DNA from: JBNAVY01 sp049700195
GTDB lineage: Bacteria > Bacillota > Thermoanaerobacteria > Thermoanaerobacterales > Thermoanaerobacteraceae
Direction: 5' to 3'
Assembly: GCA_049700195.1 (NCBI GenBank)
Contig: JBNAVY010000001.1
Span: 48,414 to 112,413, forward strand
Length of the DNA: 64,000 nucleotides
Shown here in pieces: positions 44,703-53,654 of this stretch. The position numbers and the translations under genes were made by a program. Numbering within the stretch: position 1 is the stretch's first letter; the number at the start of each line of letters is the position of its first letter. Below the pieces are notes generated by a model. That model was not told where the DNA came from. It saw nothing but the letters and a program-made list of their open reading frames with translations, and searched no databases.

Positions 44703-45872
44703 TTGAGTCAAAAGGGAAAGCTCTATGCTCTAGAGGGAATACATTACCTCAAACAAAAACCGGTGCGTATTTGGGTTGAAAGAGGAATTATTTGTAATAT
44801 TGAACCAATAAATAATTTTAACGCTGTGGTATCTACATGGATTGGACCAGGTTTGGTAGATCTTCAGGTTAACGGATATAGTGGTATAGATTTTAATACA
44901 CTTCCGTTGAGTGAAGAGATGATCATTGAGGTAACTAAAGCTTTATGGCAGGAGGGAGTTACATCATATTTCCCCACAATTATTACAAATTCGGATACTG
45001 TTATTGAAAAAATAATAAACACATTCTCTTCTGCTATCAACGCTAATCCTATATTGGGCAAAACTATTAAAGGGATACATTTGGAAGGACCTTTTATTTC
45101 GCCAGAAGATGGACCGCGTGGAGCACATCCGCGTGAATATGTTAAACCACCAGATTGGGATCTATTTAAAAAATGGCAAAAAGCGGCCAAAGGTCGAATC
45201 AAACTTATCACATTATCTCCTGAATGGACAGGTTCTGCTGAATTTACTGCAAAATGTGTTGCCGAAGGTGTTAAAGTGGCTATTGGACATACCGATGCGT
45301 CATCAAAGCAGATTTTTGAAGTATTAAATGCTGGGGCAAGTTTATCTACTCATTTAGGAAACGGTTCTCATACTGTGTTACCAAGGCATCCTAATTACAT
45401 TTGGGATCAACTTGCTGAAGAGAGACTATGGGCGAGCATAATTGCTGATGGTTTTCATCTTCCGGACTCTGTTTTAAAGGTTATTTATAAAGTTAAACAA
45501 AATCGGGTTTTTTTAGTGAGTGATTCTGTTTATTTAGCAGGTTTAAAAGCTGGTGAATATGAAACCCACATTGGTGGCAAAGTGGTGTTAACACCAGAAG
45601 GTAAACTTCATTTGAAGGAAAACCCAAAATTTTTAGCTGGTTCTGTAAAGTCTTTAAGACAGTGTATTGAATATTTGAACGATCGACTTTTACCTTTTCA
45701 AGAAGCATGGGAAATGGCATCTTTGCGCCCTTCAACATTTATGAAGTTTGATACATACAAAGGTCTAGAAATAGGGGCTCCTGCCGATCTAGTTTTGTTT
45801 GAGCGTTACAAAAGTCAAATAAAGATTTTGCAAACATATAAATTTGGTAAACTTGTATATTCGTTATATTAA
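44703..45872 (+). CDS. nagA: N-acetylglucosamine-6-phosphate deacetylase-like amidohydrolase
   Basis: About 389 residues, an intact amidohydrolase: GIHLEGPFISPEDGPRGAH (metal-ligand Glu), VAIGHTDAS and STHLGNG (His ligands), and the catalytic Asp in FLVSDSVYLAG. It would remove acetate from GlcNAc-6-P, giving glucosamine-6-P for NagB. TTG 44,703 is chosen because GGAGGTGA lies 5 bases before it; the frame is open back to 44,682. The partner nagB-like gene is broken, so the product may be a dead end unless another deaminase exists. Arg codons are often CGT/CGC/CGA, unlike the AGA-rich neighbours, suggesting foreign origin. Confidence 0.82.
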   Translation: MSQKGKLYALEGIHYLKQKPVRIWVERGIICNIEPINNFNAVVSTWIGPGLVDLQVNGYSGIDFNTLPLSEEMIIEVTKALWQEGVTSYFPTIITNSDTVIEKIINTFSSAINANPILGKTIKGIHLEGPFISPEDGPRGAHPREYVKPPDWDLFKKWQKAAKGRIKLITLSPEWTGSAEFTAKCVAEGVKVAIGHTDASSKQIFEVLNAGASLSTHLGNGSHTVLPRHPNYIWDQLAEERLWASIIADGFHLPDSVLKVIYKVKQNRVFLVSDSVYLAGLKAGEYETHIGGKVVLTPEGKLHLKENPKFLAGSVKSLRQCIEYLNDRLLPFQEAWEMASLRPSTFMKFDTYKGLEIGAPADLVLFERYKSQIKILQTYKFGKLVYSLY

Positions 45873-46507
45873 TTTTAAGAAGAAGCGTCAAAAGCAATGA
45901 TGAAAAAACGAATAATAATTGTTTATTAGAACTTAATAACAAAATAAAAATACCACAAAGAATCAAGTCTATCATTATAAAAGAGTTGAGAAAATAAAGG
46001 AAGAGAAAAGTAATATTCAACAAAATCCTAAGATTAGGCAAATTTTAGTTTATAGTTAAAAAAAACAATATATTTAGATAAACAATATTTTTAAGCTAAA
46101 AACTTCTTTAAAGGTAGGAGTGTTCGATGTTAACGATTTTAGTTGGAATAAGAAAGTGCAAGATGTTGTTTATATATTAAAGTTCTGCTTTTATTTGATA
46201 TAGTATTTCATATTCTAAAACAGTTAACAACCATAAAATATGATATTAGAACATATTAAAATTTCAACAAATATGTAAAAAAGAATGAGGGTAAAAACTT
46301 ATAAAAAAGCATGTGGTCATCAGTAATTTTAAACTATTGAAGGAAAATATACGCAGTAGATTTGAAGGAAGGCATAAGATTAGTTTCAAGATATAAATAA
46401 GAATTCATTGCTAATATATTTAACTATACAATTTGATATTTAAGATATTTCAACTTTAAATCTTTAAATATAGGAAAGCAAAAATTCAACAAGATGTAAT
46501 TGAATTC
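45873..46507. other. 635-bp stretch without an intact gene
   Basis: No convincing gene, promoter or terminator is seen. The sequence is about three-quarters A+T with stops in all frames. A short readable piece (about 46,120-46,190, GVFDVNDFSWNKKVQDVVYILK) resembles coding sequence but is isolated and could be chance or decay. It lies between the nagB/nagA remnant and an orphan reading frame, so it looks like eroded DNA at a rearrangement site. Confidence 0.5.
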
Positions 46508-47029
46508 TTGATAAATCAATTTAAAGCTACAGGAAGCATTCTAGATGAAATAATTTTTAAAAATATAAAAACAATAATTGATATAACAAACGAGGGCATG
46601 AAGATAAATAATAAAATAAAAACATTTGCAATGACAATTAAACATGTATTTTTAGGTACACCTACTTTTAGATATTATTCAGAAGTCTTGAAAGGTCAAA
46701 AAGAGAGAGAAAAGACAGGAAATATGTGGATGGATTACTATTTTGGGTTTTTAGAAAAGCTTAAAGATATTAAAACTCTTGTAAAGGAATATGAAGAAAT
46801 ATTAGAAAAAGTTACTAATATGACACTTCCAGAGGATTTAGAAATGATAAGGGATATGTTAATGATTGGAATAAAAAGGCTCAAAGGCGAACTCAATTTT
46901 TCTGACTTTATTGAATTTGCAAATAGATATGCAAGGCTGTGGCATTTTGAAAGGGAAAAAGAGAATTTAGAAATTGTAATTGCAAAAATTTACGGGGCTG
47001 ACGGAAGGGCTGACTTGAGGATTTTCTAA
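46508..47029 (+). CDS. Orphan hypothetical protein, probably a gene fragment
   Basis: The frame is open from about 46,460 and ends at 47,029. If started at the TTG at 46,508 it gives about 173 residues, mostly helical and charged (KGQKEREKTGNMWMDYYFGFLEKLKDIK, ending YGADGRADLRIF). No ribosome site precedes any start codon, and the reading continues upstream (RKAKIQQDVIEFLINQ), so this is most likely the C-terminal part of a larger gene whose front was lost. No domain is recognised. It borders the uxaC/nagB scar on one side and a conserved leader element on the other. Confidence 0.4.
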   Translation: MINQFKATGSILDEIIFKNIKTIIDITNEGMKINNKIKTFAMTIKHVFLGTPTFRYYSEVLKGQKEREKTGNMWMDYYFGFLEKLKDIKTLVKEYEEILEKVTNMTLPEDLEMIRDMLMIGIKRLKGELNFSDFIEFANRYARLWHFEREKENLEIVIAKIYGADGRADLRIF

Positions 47030-47047
47030 AAATTTTTCATAGATTAG

Positions 47048-47078
47048 AAGGAATTTTTGAGTATGTGTCGAATATAAT
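47048..47078 (+). promoter_or_regulatory. Conserved leader element, copy C (galT operon)
   Basis: AAGGAATTTTTG (from 47,048), TGTCGAAT at 47,066-47,073 and TATAAT at 47,073-47,078. The distance between AAGGA and TGTCGAAT starts is 18 bases, as in the other three copies. Shortly after it lies GAGGTTAATTAAAATAAT, similar to sequence after copy D. It stands 190 bases before galT. The rest of the 47,030-47,267 gap is AT-rich leader with no clear housekeeping promoter. Confidence 0.5.
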
Positions 47079-47267
47079 AAAAAAGAGGTTAATTAAAATA
47101 ATAAATAAACTTTTTATATAAATAAAATTTGTTGAGTGTATATTGTCAGTATATTAAAAGTCATAATTTCATTTCAACTGCTATTTAACTGTTAATATTA
47201 AGATGTTAGGGCTTTTTCTTTTAAGAACTTAATTAAAAAATATAATAAAGTTAGTGGAGGATATGTT

Positions 47268-48845
47268 ATGAATTCAAAAGATGCAGCATTACACATCGAG
47301 CAGCTTATAAAGTTTGCACTTAAAAAAGGCTTGGTAGAGGAATTAGATGTGATTCCAAGCCGCAATGCACTTATGGATTTATTTAAAATAGAAATGCCTT
47401 ATGAAGGTGAGATTCCTGAGGAGGAATTAGAAAGCCCTTCCCCTATTTTAAAAAAATTGCTATATTATGCGGTACAGATAGGCCTTATAGAGGATACTGT
47501 TACCTATAGAGATTTAATGGATGCAAGAATTATGGGGCTTTTAATGCCAAGAGAATCAGAAGTTGTAAAAAAGTTTAATACCATTGCCTCTGAAAAGGGG
47601 ATTGAAAAAGCCACAGAGTATTTTTATAAATTATCTCAAGCTTCCAATTATATAAGAATGGATAGAACTTCACAAAATTTATATTGGCGTACTCCCACGG
47701 AATACGGTTCTTTAGAAATCACTATAAATCTTTCTAAGCCAGAAAAAGATCCAAAAGAGATAGAGAAAGCCAAGAAAATTCCTCAGTCAGGATATCCAAA
47801 GTGCCTTTTGTGCATTGAAAATGTGGGCTTTGCGGGAAATTTAAATCATCCAGCTAGGCAAAACTTAAGAATAATCCCAGTAAAAGTTGCGGGAGAACGA
47901 TGGTATTTCCAGTATTCACCTTATGTATATTACAATGAGCACTGCATTTTACTTCATGAAAAACATATTCCAATGAAAATATCAGAAAAAACTTTTGTGA
48001 GGCTTTTTGACTTTATTGAGCAATTTCCTCATTATTTTATGGGCTCCAATGCGGATTTGCCAATTGTGGGAGGTTCGATTTTATCCCATGAACATTTTCA
48101 AGGGGGAAGGCACGTTTTTCCAATGGAAGAGGCTCCTATAGAAGAATACTTTATACATCCTCAATATCCTAACATTAAAGCAGGAATAGTCAAATGGCCT
48201 ATGTCTGCAATTCGCCTTTCAAGTAAAGACAGGGATAAACTAATAGAGCTTTCTTCACATATATTGACTACCTGGAAGGGATATAGTGATGAATCATGTG
48301 ACATATTGGCATATAGTAAAAAGAATGGGGAACTCATTCCTCACAATACGATTACACCAATTGCGAGGATTAATAAAGAGGGGGAATTTGAAATTGACCT
48401 TGTCCTTCGGAATAACAGGACAACAGATGAATATCCTTATGGAATTTTCCATCCTCATGAGGAACTTCACCATATAAAAAAAGAAAACATTGGACTTATA
48501 GAAGTTATGGGGCTGGCAGTTTTACCAGGAAGGCTGAAATTTGAGATGGAGGAAATTATTAAGTTTTTAATAGAGGAAGAAAAATTTAATCCAGACTTGT
48601 ATGATGAAAGCAGTCCTTTATACAAACATATTCAATGGATTGAAGAATTGGTTTTAAAATATGGTACTAACTGCACTCGAGAAGAAGCCGAAAGCTATAT
48701 AAAACAGGAGGTTGGAAATAAATTTTTGAAGGTTCTTTTAGATGCAGGAGTGTTTAAAAGAGATAAAAAAGGGGAAAAAGCCTTTGAAAAATTTATAAAA
48801 ACAGTAGGCTTTGAAAAAATAGATATGAAAGGAGACTTTAAATGA
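47268..48845 (+). CDS. galT: UDP-glucose--hexose-1-phosphate uridylyltransferase (class II)
   Basis: A 525-residue Firmicutes-type GalT, longer than the roughly 350-residue E. coli form. ESPSPILKKLLYYA, PKCLLCIENVGFAGNLNHPARQN, YYNEHCILL and GGSILSHEHFQGGRH (active-site His region) are characteristic. It exchanges UMP between UDP-glucose and galactose 1-phosphate. The start follows GTGGAGG. It overlaps galK by 4 bases. First gene of the Leloir operon galT-galK-galE. Confidence 0.94.
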   Translation: MNSKDAALHIEQLIKFALKKGLVEELDVIPSRNALMDLFKIEMPYEGEIPEEELESPSPILKKLLYYAVQIGLIEDTVTYRDLMDARIMGLLMPRESEVVKKFNTIASEKGIEKATEYFYKLSQASNYIRMDRTSQNLYWRTPTEYGSLEITINLSKPEKDPKEIEKAKKIPQSGYPKCLLCIENVGFAGNLNHPARQNLRIIPVKVAGERWYFQYSPYVYYNEHCILLHEKHIPMKISEKTFVRLFDFIEQFPHYFMGSNADLPIVGGSILSHEHFQGGRHVFPMEEAPIEEYFIHPQYPNIKAGIVKWPMSAIRLSSKDRDKLIELSSHILTTWKGYSDESCDILAYSKKNGELIPHNTITPIARINKEGEFEIDLVLRNNRTTDEYPYGIFHPHEELHHIKKENIGLIEVMGLAVLPGRLKFEMEEIIKFLIEEEKFNPDLYDESSPLYKHIQWIEELVLKYGTNCTREEAESYIKQEVGNKFLKVLLDAGVFKRDKKGEKAFEKFIKTVGFEKIDMKGDFK

Positions 48846-50008
48846 AAACGGCTGTAATTGAAGCACTTGAAAAATTCTACGGTAAAAATGATGCTGAAAT
48901 AAGGCTTTTCTATTCTCCGGGACGAGTAAATCTAATAGGAGAGCATACAGATTACAATGGAGGCTATGTATTTCCTTGTGCCCTTGACTTTGGGACATAT
49001 GCTGCGATTAGAAAAAGAAAGGACAAAAAAGTCTTCATGGCTTCTTTAAATTTCGATTTAAAGGTGGAAGTAGACCTGGATGCACTCAATTTTGATAAAA
49101 GCCATGATTGGGCCAACTACCCCAAAGGGGTTTTAAAAGTGTTACAGGATGAGGGGTATGACTTTTCTGGATTTGAAATTGTGTTTGAAGGCAACATTCC
49201 AAATGGCGCTGGACTTTCCTCATCTGCTTCAATAGAGCTGGTTACTGCTGTTGCAGTTAATGAAGTTTTCAATTTAAATATTGACAGAATAAAATTGGTG
49301 AAATTGTGTCAAAAAGCAGAAAATACTTTTGTTGGGGTAAATTGTGGCATAATGGACCAATTTGCTGTTGGAATGGGTAAAAAAGACCATGCAATTTTAT
49401 TAAAAAGTGATACATTAGAGTATTCATACGTGCCTTTGAAGTTAGAAGGTTATAAAATTTTGATAACAAATACAAATAAAAGGAGAGGGCTCTTGGATTC
49501 GAAATATAATAAAAGAAGAAGTGAATGTGAAAAGACCCTTTCATATCTTCAAAATGCTTTGCCTGTAAAAAATTTATCTGAAGTTACAATTGAACAATTT
49601 GAAGAATACAAAGATTTGATACCTGACGAAGTGCTTAGAAAAAGAGCAAAACATGTTATAACTGAAAATAAAAGAGTTTTAGATGCAGTAAAAGCACTTA
49701 ATGATAAAGAATTAATACGATTTGGAGAATTAATGACTGAATCTCACAATTCTTTAAAAGATGATTACGAAGTTACAGGAAAAGAACTGGACACTTTGGT
49801 AGAAGAAGCGTTAAAATTAAAGGGAGTAATAGGTTCCCGTATGACTGGAGCAGGCTTTGGTGGCTGCACTGTAAGCATTGTAAAAGAGGATGCAGTAGAG
49901 GAATTTATAGAAGTGGTTACTCACAATTACACTCAAAAAATAGGCTACAGGCCAACAGTCTATATAACAGGAGTAGGTGAAGGAGCAGGAGAAATTAAAA
50001 GAAATTAA
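48842..50008 (+). CDS. galK: Galactokinase
   Basis: A 388-residue GHMP kinase with the galactokinase signature GRVNLIGEHTDYNGGYVFP, the phosphate loop GAGLSSSASIE, and C-terminal GSRMTGAGFGGCTVSIV. It phosphorylates alpha-D-galactose to galactose 1-phosphate, which GalT uses. ATG at 48,842 overlaps the galT stop (ATGA) with AAAGGAG before it. Cytoplasmic. Confidence 0.95.
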   Translation: MKTAVIEALEKFYGKNDAEIRLFYSPGRVNLIGEHTDYNGGYVFPCALDFGTYAAIRKRKDKKVFMASLNFDLKVEVDLDALNFDKSHDWANYPKGVLKVLQDEGYDFSGFEIVFEGNIPNGAGLSSSASIELVTAVAVNEVFNLNIDRIKLVKLCQKAENTFVGVNCGIMDQFAVGMGKKDHAILLKSDTLEYSYVPLKLEGYKILITNTNKRRGLLDSKYNKRRSECEKTLSYLQNALPVKNLSEVTIEQFEEYKDLIPDEVLRKRAKHVITENKRVLDAVKALNDKELIRFGELMTESHNSLKDDYEVTGKELDTLVEEALKLKGVIGSRMTGAGFGGCTVSIVKEDAVEEFIEVVTHNYTQKIGYRPTVYITGVGEGAGEIKRN

Positions 50009-50028
50009 ATACTGAAGGAGGTAAAAAT

Positions 50029-51018
50029 ATGGCGGTTTTAGTATGCGGTGGTGCAGGTTATATTGGAAGCCACACAGTTGCAGCACTTTTAAGGAGAAAT
50101 GAAGAAGTTGTCGTTGTAGATAACCTCGTCACAGGACATAAGGAATCTGTTTTGGGAAGGAAATTGTATATAGGCGATTTAAGGGATGAAGCTTTTTTAG
50201 ACAAGGTATTTACAGAAAATGAAATTGAAGCGGTAATTGATTTTGCAGCTTTTTCACTTGTAGGAGAAAGTGTAGAGGAGCCATTTAAATATTATGAAAA
50301 CAACGTATGCGGGACATTGAGCCTTTTAAAAGCGATGAAGAAACACAATGTCAAAAAAATCGTGTTTTCTTCAACAGCTGCAACATATGGAGAACCAGAA
50401 AGAATTCCAATAGAAGAGGAAGATAGAACTAATCCCACAAGCCCTTATGGTGAGACAAAGCTTGCCGTTGAAAAGATGTTAAAATGGGCAGACAGTGCTT
50501 ATGGAATCAAATACGTCGCTTTGCGATATTTTAACGTTGCAGGGGCTATTGAAACAGGCGAGATTGGAGAGGACCATTTGCCTGAGACGCACCTTATACC
50601 TATTATACTTCAGGTTGCACTTGGCAAAAGAGAAAAGATAATGATTTATGGTGATGATTATCCTACTAAAGATGGGACATGTATAAGAGATTATATTCAC
50701 GTGATGGACTTAGCTGATGCACATATACTTGCGCTTTATAAATTGAGAAAAGACAATAATAGCGCAATTTATAACCTGGGAAATGGAGAAGGTTTTAGTG
50801 TAAAGGAAGTGATAGAAGTTGCAAGAAAAGTGACAGGGCATCCTATTCCAGCAGAAGTTGCTGAGCGCCGTCCGGGAGACCCTGCAGTACTTGTGGCGTC
50901 TTCCAAAAAGGCAATAGAAGAGTTAGGTTGGGTGCCAAAACATCCATCTTTAGAAGAAATAATTGAAAGTGCTTGGATGTGGCACAAAAATCATACAAAT
51001 GGCTTTAAGAGAGGGTAA
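50029..51018 (+). CDS. galE: UDP-glucose 4-epimerase
   Basis: A 329-residue extended short-chain dehydrogenase: NAD site GGAGYIGSHT (residues 5-14), the catalytic Tyr140/Lys144 in SPYGETK, SSTAATYGEP, and GDDYPTKDGTCIRDYIHVMDLA. It interconverts UDP-galactose and UDP-glucose and closes the Leloir cycle with GalT and GalK. Ribosome site AAGGAGG, 20 bases after galK. Confidence 0.95.
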   Translation: MAVLVCGGAGYIGSHTVAALLRRNEEVVVVDNLVTGHKESVLGRKLYIGDLRDEAFLDKVFTENEIEAVIDFAAFSLVGESVEEPFKYYENNVCGTLSLLKAMKKHNVKKIVFSSTAATYGEPERIPIEEEDRTNPTSPYGETKLAVEKMLKWADSAYGIKYVALRYFNVAGAIETGEIGEDHLPETHLIPIILQVALGKREKIMIYGDDYPTKDGTCIRDYIHVMDLADAHILALYKLRKDNNSAIYNLGNGEGFSVKEVIEVARKVTGHPIPAEVAERRPGDPAVLVASSKKAIEELGWVPKHPSLEEIIESAWMWHKNHTNGFKRG

Positions 51019-51032
51019 AGGAAGGGGTATAA

Positions 51033-52223
51033 ATGGAAAACTTAATACCAGTCAGCTATAAATTATTAAAAGGCATGAATGAATCAGTAATATTAAATGT
51101 AATAAGAAAGATGGGACCTATATCAAGGGCTGATATTGCCAAAGAGACAAATTTAACGCCGCCGACTGTGACTAACATTGTAAACAAACTCATTGCTGAA
51201 AATATTGTGATGGAGTACAAAGTTGGCGAATCAAATGGTGGAAGGCCTCCTGTACTAATTAAGCTAAATCCACAGTTTATGACTATGATAATAATACATT
51301 TAAGTACAAATAATTTATTAGAATATACTTTAGATGCAGAGCTAAATACAAAAAACAGATATAAACATTCAATAAAAGGTTTAACAAAAGAAGATGTTTT
51401 AGATTTATTATTAACTGTAATTGAAAATTCTATTAAACAAACTTCTTCAAATATATCTGGTATAGGAATTGTTGTAAGGGGGCCTGTAAGGACAAAGGAA
51501 GGCATATCAGTATTTGCTCCTAATATAGGGTGGAAAAATATGCCTATAAAATCGATTGTTGAAGACAGATTTGGCATACCTGCTTACATCATAAATGATG
51601 TTAGAGCTATGGCTTTAGGAGAATTTCATATTGGGCAGGCAAAAGATGTTGAAAATATGGTATTTTTAAAAGTAGGATATGGAATTGGTTCAGCGATAAT
51701 GATCAATGGGAAAATTTTAAGCGGAATAACTGATGGAGCTGGAGAAATAGGACACACAACAATAGATATAGGAGGGCCTAAATGCAGTTGTGGAAATTAT
51801 GGTTGTTTTGAAGCACTAGCATCTGAAAAAGCATTAGTAAATCTTGTTGTAAAATCTATAAAAGAAGGTATAGATTCTATTGTATTTGAAATGTGTGAAG
51901 GAATTTTAGATGATGTAACACCGGAAATAATTTATGAAGCTGCAAAATTAAACGATAAATTGTCCATAAATTCTTTAAAAACTATTGGAAGGTATTTAGG
52001 TATAGGAATAGCTAACACAATAAACACATTTAATCCTGAATTAATATTAATAGGAGGTGGAATTGTTCAAGGCAAAGATTTTATAGAAGAAATAATGATA
52101 GAAACAGCAGAAAAGCGCTCTTTTGAGAATGCATATAATGCTTGTAGAATTGCATTTGCTGAATTAGCCTATGAAGCAACTTTAATTGGAGCAGCAAATA
52201 TAGTTATGGATGAGGTTCTATAA
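51033..52223 (+). CDS. ROK-family transcriptional regulator
   Basis: A 396-residue regulator. It has an N-terminal winged helix (ISRADIAKETNLTPPTVTNIVNKLI) and a ROK domain with sugar-kinase-like fold, including the zinc-binding CSCGNYGCFEALAS. Relatives are NagC, XylR and Mlc. Located 14 bases after galE, it is a probable galactose-responsive repressor of this operon and of the transporter/galactosidase operon at 53.6-61.3 kb. Candidate operators are discussed at 53,303. Symbol left blank because several ROK names are in use. Confidence 0.87.
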   Translation: MENLIPVSYKLLKGMNESVILNVIRKMGPISRADIAKETNLTPPTVTNIVNKLIAENIVMEYKVGESNGGRPPVLIKLNPQFMTMIIIHLSTNNLLEYTLDAELNTKNRYKHSIKGLTKEDVLDLLLTVIENSIKQTSSNISGIGIVVRGPVRTKEGISVFAPNIGWKNMPIKSIVEDRFGIPAYIINDVRAMALGEFHIGQAKDVENMVFLKVGYGIGSAIMINGKILSGITDGAGEIGHTTIDIGGPKCSCGNYGCFEALASEKALVNLVVKSIKEGIDSIVFEMCEGILDDVTPEIIYEAAKLNDKLSINSLKTIGRYLGIGIANTINTFNPELILIGGGIVQGKDFIEEIMIETAEKRSFENAYNACRIAFAELAYEATLIGAANIVMDEVL

Positions 52224-52269
52224 GTCAAAGTCCAAATATGACTAAATATGTGTGAAAGGAATGAAATAT

Positions 52270-53175
52270 ATGGCAATAAAAATTGACAAAATAAATTTTT
52301 CAGGGTGGGGAAATAGTGTAAAACTTTCTAATGGAATTATTGATATTGTTACTACAACTGACATAGGCCCAAGGATTGTCAGGTTCGGCTTTGAAAATGA
52401 TGTAAACGAATTTAATTTGGAGCCTAAAACTATTGGCTTAAAAGGAGGTGATGAATACAGATTATATGGCGGGCATAGACTTTGGCACAGTCCTGAAGAC
52501 AGAAAGAGAACTTACGTACCAGATAATGACCCTGTTAATTGGCATGAAATAGAAAACGGGATAAGGCTTATCCAGAAGCCTGAAAAATGGGTAAACACGC
52601 AGAAACAAATTGATATAATACTAAGCCCTGATGAGGGCAAAGTTAGGCTTATACACAGGATAACTAATCTTGGAGCATGGACTATTGAGCTTTCAGCATG
52701 GGCAATTACAATACTTGCTACAGAAGGTATAGAAATAATTCCTCAACCAAATAAAGATACTGGTTTACTTCCAAATAGGCAAATTGTACTCTGGCCTTAT
52801 TCTAAAATGAATGATAAAAGAGTGTTTTGGGGAGAAAAATATATTGCATTAAAACAAGATTCTAATAACAGAGAACCTTTTAAGTTAGGAATTAATAATC
52901 AAGAAGGCTGGGCAGCTTATATAAGAGAAGGACATCTTTTTGTAAAAAGATATTATCCATTGCATGACGCAACATATCCTGACTTTGGAGTATCTTTTGA
53001 AACATATGTGGATAACTGGGCTCTTGAAATAGAAACATTAAGTCCTTTAACAAAACTTAAGCCTGGTGAAACTGTTGAGCATGTTGAAGAATGGGAGCTT
53101 TACAATAATGTAAATGTAAAAGATATAGATGAAGGTGCTTTTGATGAGGTTGTAGAAAAATATTGCAGGAAGTAA
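52270..53175 (+). CDS. DUF4380-type protein (aldose-epimerase-like fold?)
   Basis: About 301 residues, beta-rich and cytoplasmic, without signal peptide. Features: DIGPRIVRFGFE, YGGHRLWHSPED, GLLPNRQIVLWPYSKM, GWAAYIREGHLFVKRYYP, TLSPLTKLKPGETVEHVEEWELY. The pattern resembles DUF4380 and recalls galactose-mutarotase-like beta-sandwich proteins, though I cannot name catalytic residues. ATG 52,270 follows AAAGGA at 9 bases; in-frame GTG 52,252 and ATG 52,261 are worse placed. As the last gene after galTKE and the ROK regulator, a mutarotase-like role for galactose is an attractive but unproven idea. Confidence 0.65.
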   Translation: MAIKIDKINFSGWGNSVKLSNGIIDIVTTTDIGPRIVRFGFENDVNEFNLEPKTIGLKGGDEYRLYGGHRLWHSPEDRKRTYVPDNDPVNWHEIENGIRLIQKPEKWVNTQKQIDIILSPDEGKVRLIHRITNLGAWTIELSAWAITILATEGIEIIPQPNKDTGLLPNRQIVLWPYSKMNDKRVFWGEKYIALKQDSNNREPFKLGINNQEGWAAYIREGHLFVKRYYPLHDATYPDFGVSFETYVDNWALEIETLSPLTKLKPGETVEHVEEWELYNNVNVKDIDEGAFDEVVEKYCRK

Positions 53176-53228
53176 ATTTTTGGTTACAAAAAGTTTATAA
53201 AAATTTTTAATAAATTACGCTTTCAAAG

Positions 53229-53262
53229 AAGGAATTTTTGAATTCATGTCGAATATATAATA
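53229..53262 (+). promoter_or_regulatory. Conserved leader element, copy D (galactoside transport operon)
   Basis: AAGGAATTTTTG (from 53,229), TGTCGAAT (53,247-53,254) and TATAAT (53,256-53,261). Spacing of 18 bases between the first two blocks is the same as in copies A-C. It is followed by GGAGTTAGTTAAAATAAAAA, close to the sequence following copy C, so C and D form a galactose subgroup as A and B form a hexuronate subgroup. Confidence 0.5.
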
Positions 53263-53302
53263 TAGGAGTTAGTTAAAATAAAAAATAAAGTTACGAGTTT
53301 AT

Positions 53303-53330
53303 AATTACTAAATTAGTTAAATTAGTAATT
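53303..53330. promoter_or_regulatory. Inverted repeat, candidate ROK operator
   Basis: Perfect 9-base arms AATTACTAA and TTAGTAATT flank a 10-base centre containing ATTAGTTAA. TTAGT/ACTAA words recall known XylR/NagC-type ROK operators. It lies between leader element D and the binding-protein gene. Assignment to the ROK regulator at 51,033 is inference from proximity and base pattern. Confidence 0.4.
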
Positions 53331-53654
53331 AAGTAAGTGTTTTGAAACTTAAATAAACGTTTTAACAGATTTGAGAATAAAAAATCCGAATATTAAAGAA
53401 AAATATTTTATAAAGTTTTTAAGTAATACAAACAATAGAAAAGAGTATAAAATTTTCTTAAAAATATTATTAATTAAATTTTTTAATAAATGTGCTTTTT
53501 ATAAAATTCGATAACGTTAACAGATATCTTTAAGAATTTATACTTTAGGTAATCTCAAAACATTTTATAAAGAAAGGAGAGTGATATTACCAGCTAACTT
53601 GTTAAACAAAAAATTTTATTTTAAAAAATTTAATTGAAAGGGGAAATTTGATTT

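Larger units (their letters stand above)
53176..53654. other. 479-bp regulatory gap before the galactoside transport operon
   Basis: No gene is seen. The gap contains conserved leader element copy D (53,229-53,262), an inverted repeat around 53,303-53,330, an AAACGTTT palindrome (53,355-53,362) and a TAACGTTA palindrome (53,512-53,519). It ends with a long AT-rich leader containing AAAGGAGAG (53,574) that is not followed by a start codon. The final ribosome site is AAAGGGG before ATG 53,655. I could not pick out a consensus housekeeping promoter. Confidence 0.5.

Noticed and set aside
51056..51577. 173-residue minus-strand frame opposite the ROK regulator
   Set aside because: It is long but antisense to a clear regulator gene with family motifs in every part, and no start signal is present.
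53176..53654. Riboswitch in the long leader of the galactoside operon
   Set aside because: The leader is long but no conserved riboswitch core or terminator/antiterminator pair could be recognised; the palindromes look like protein sites.
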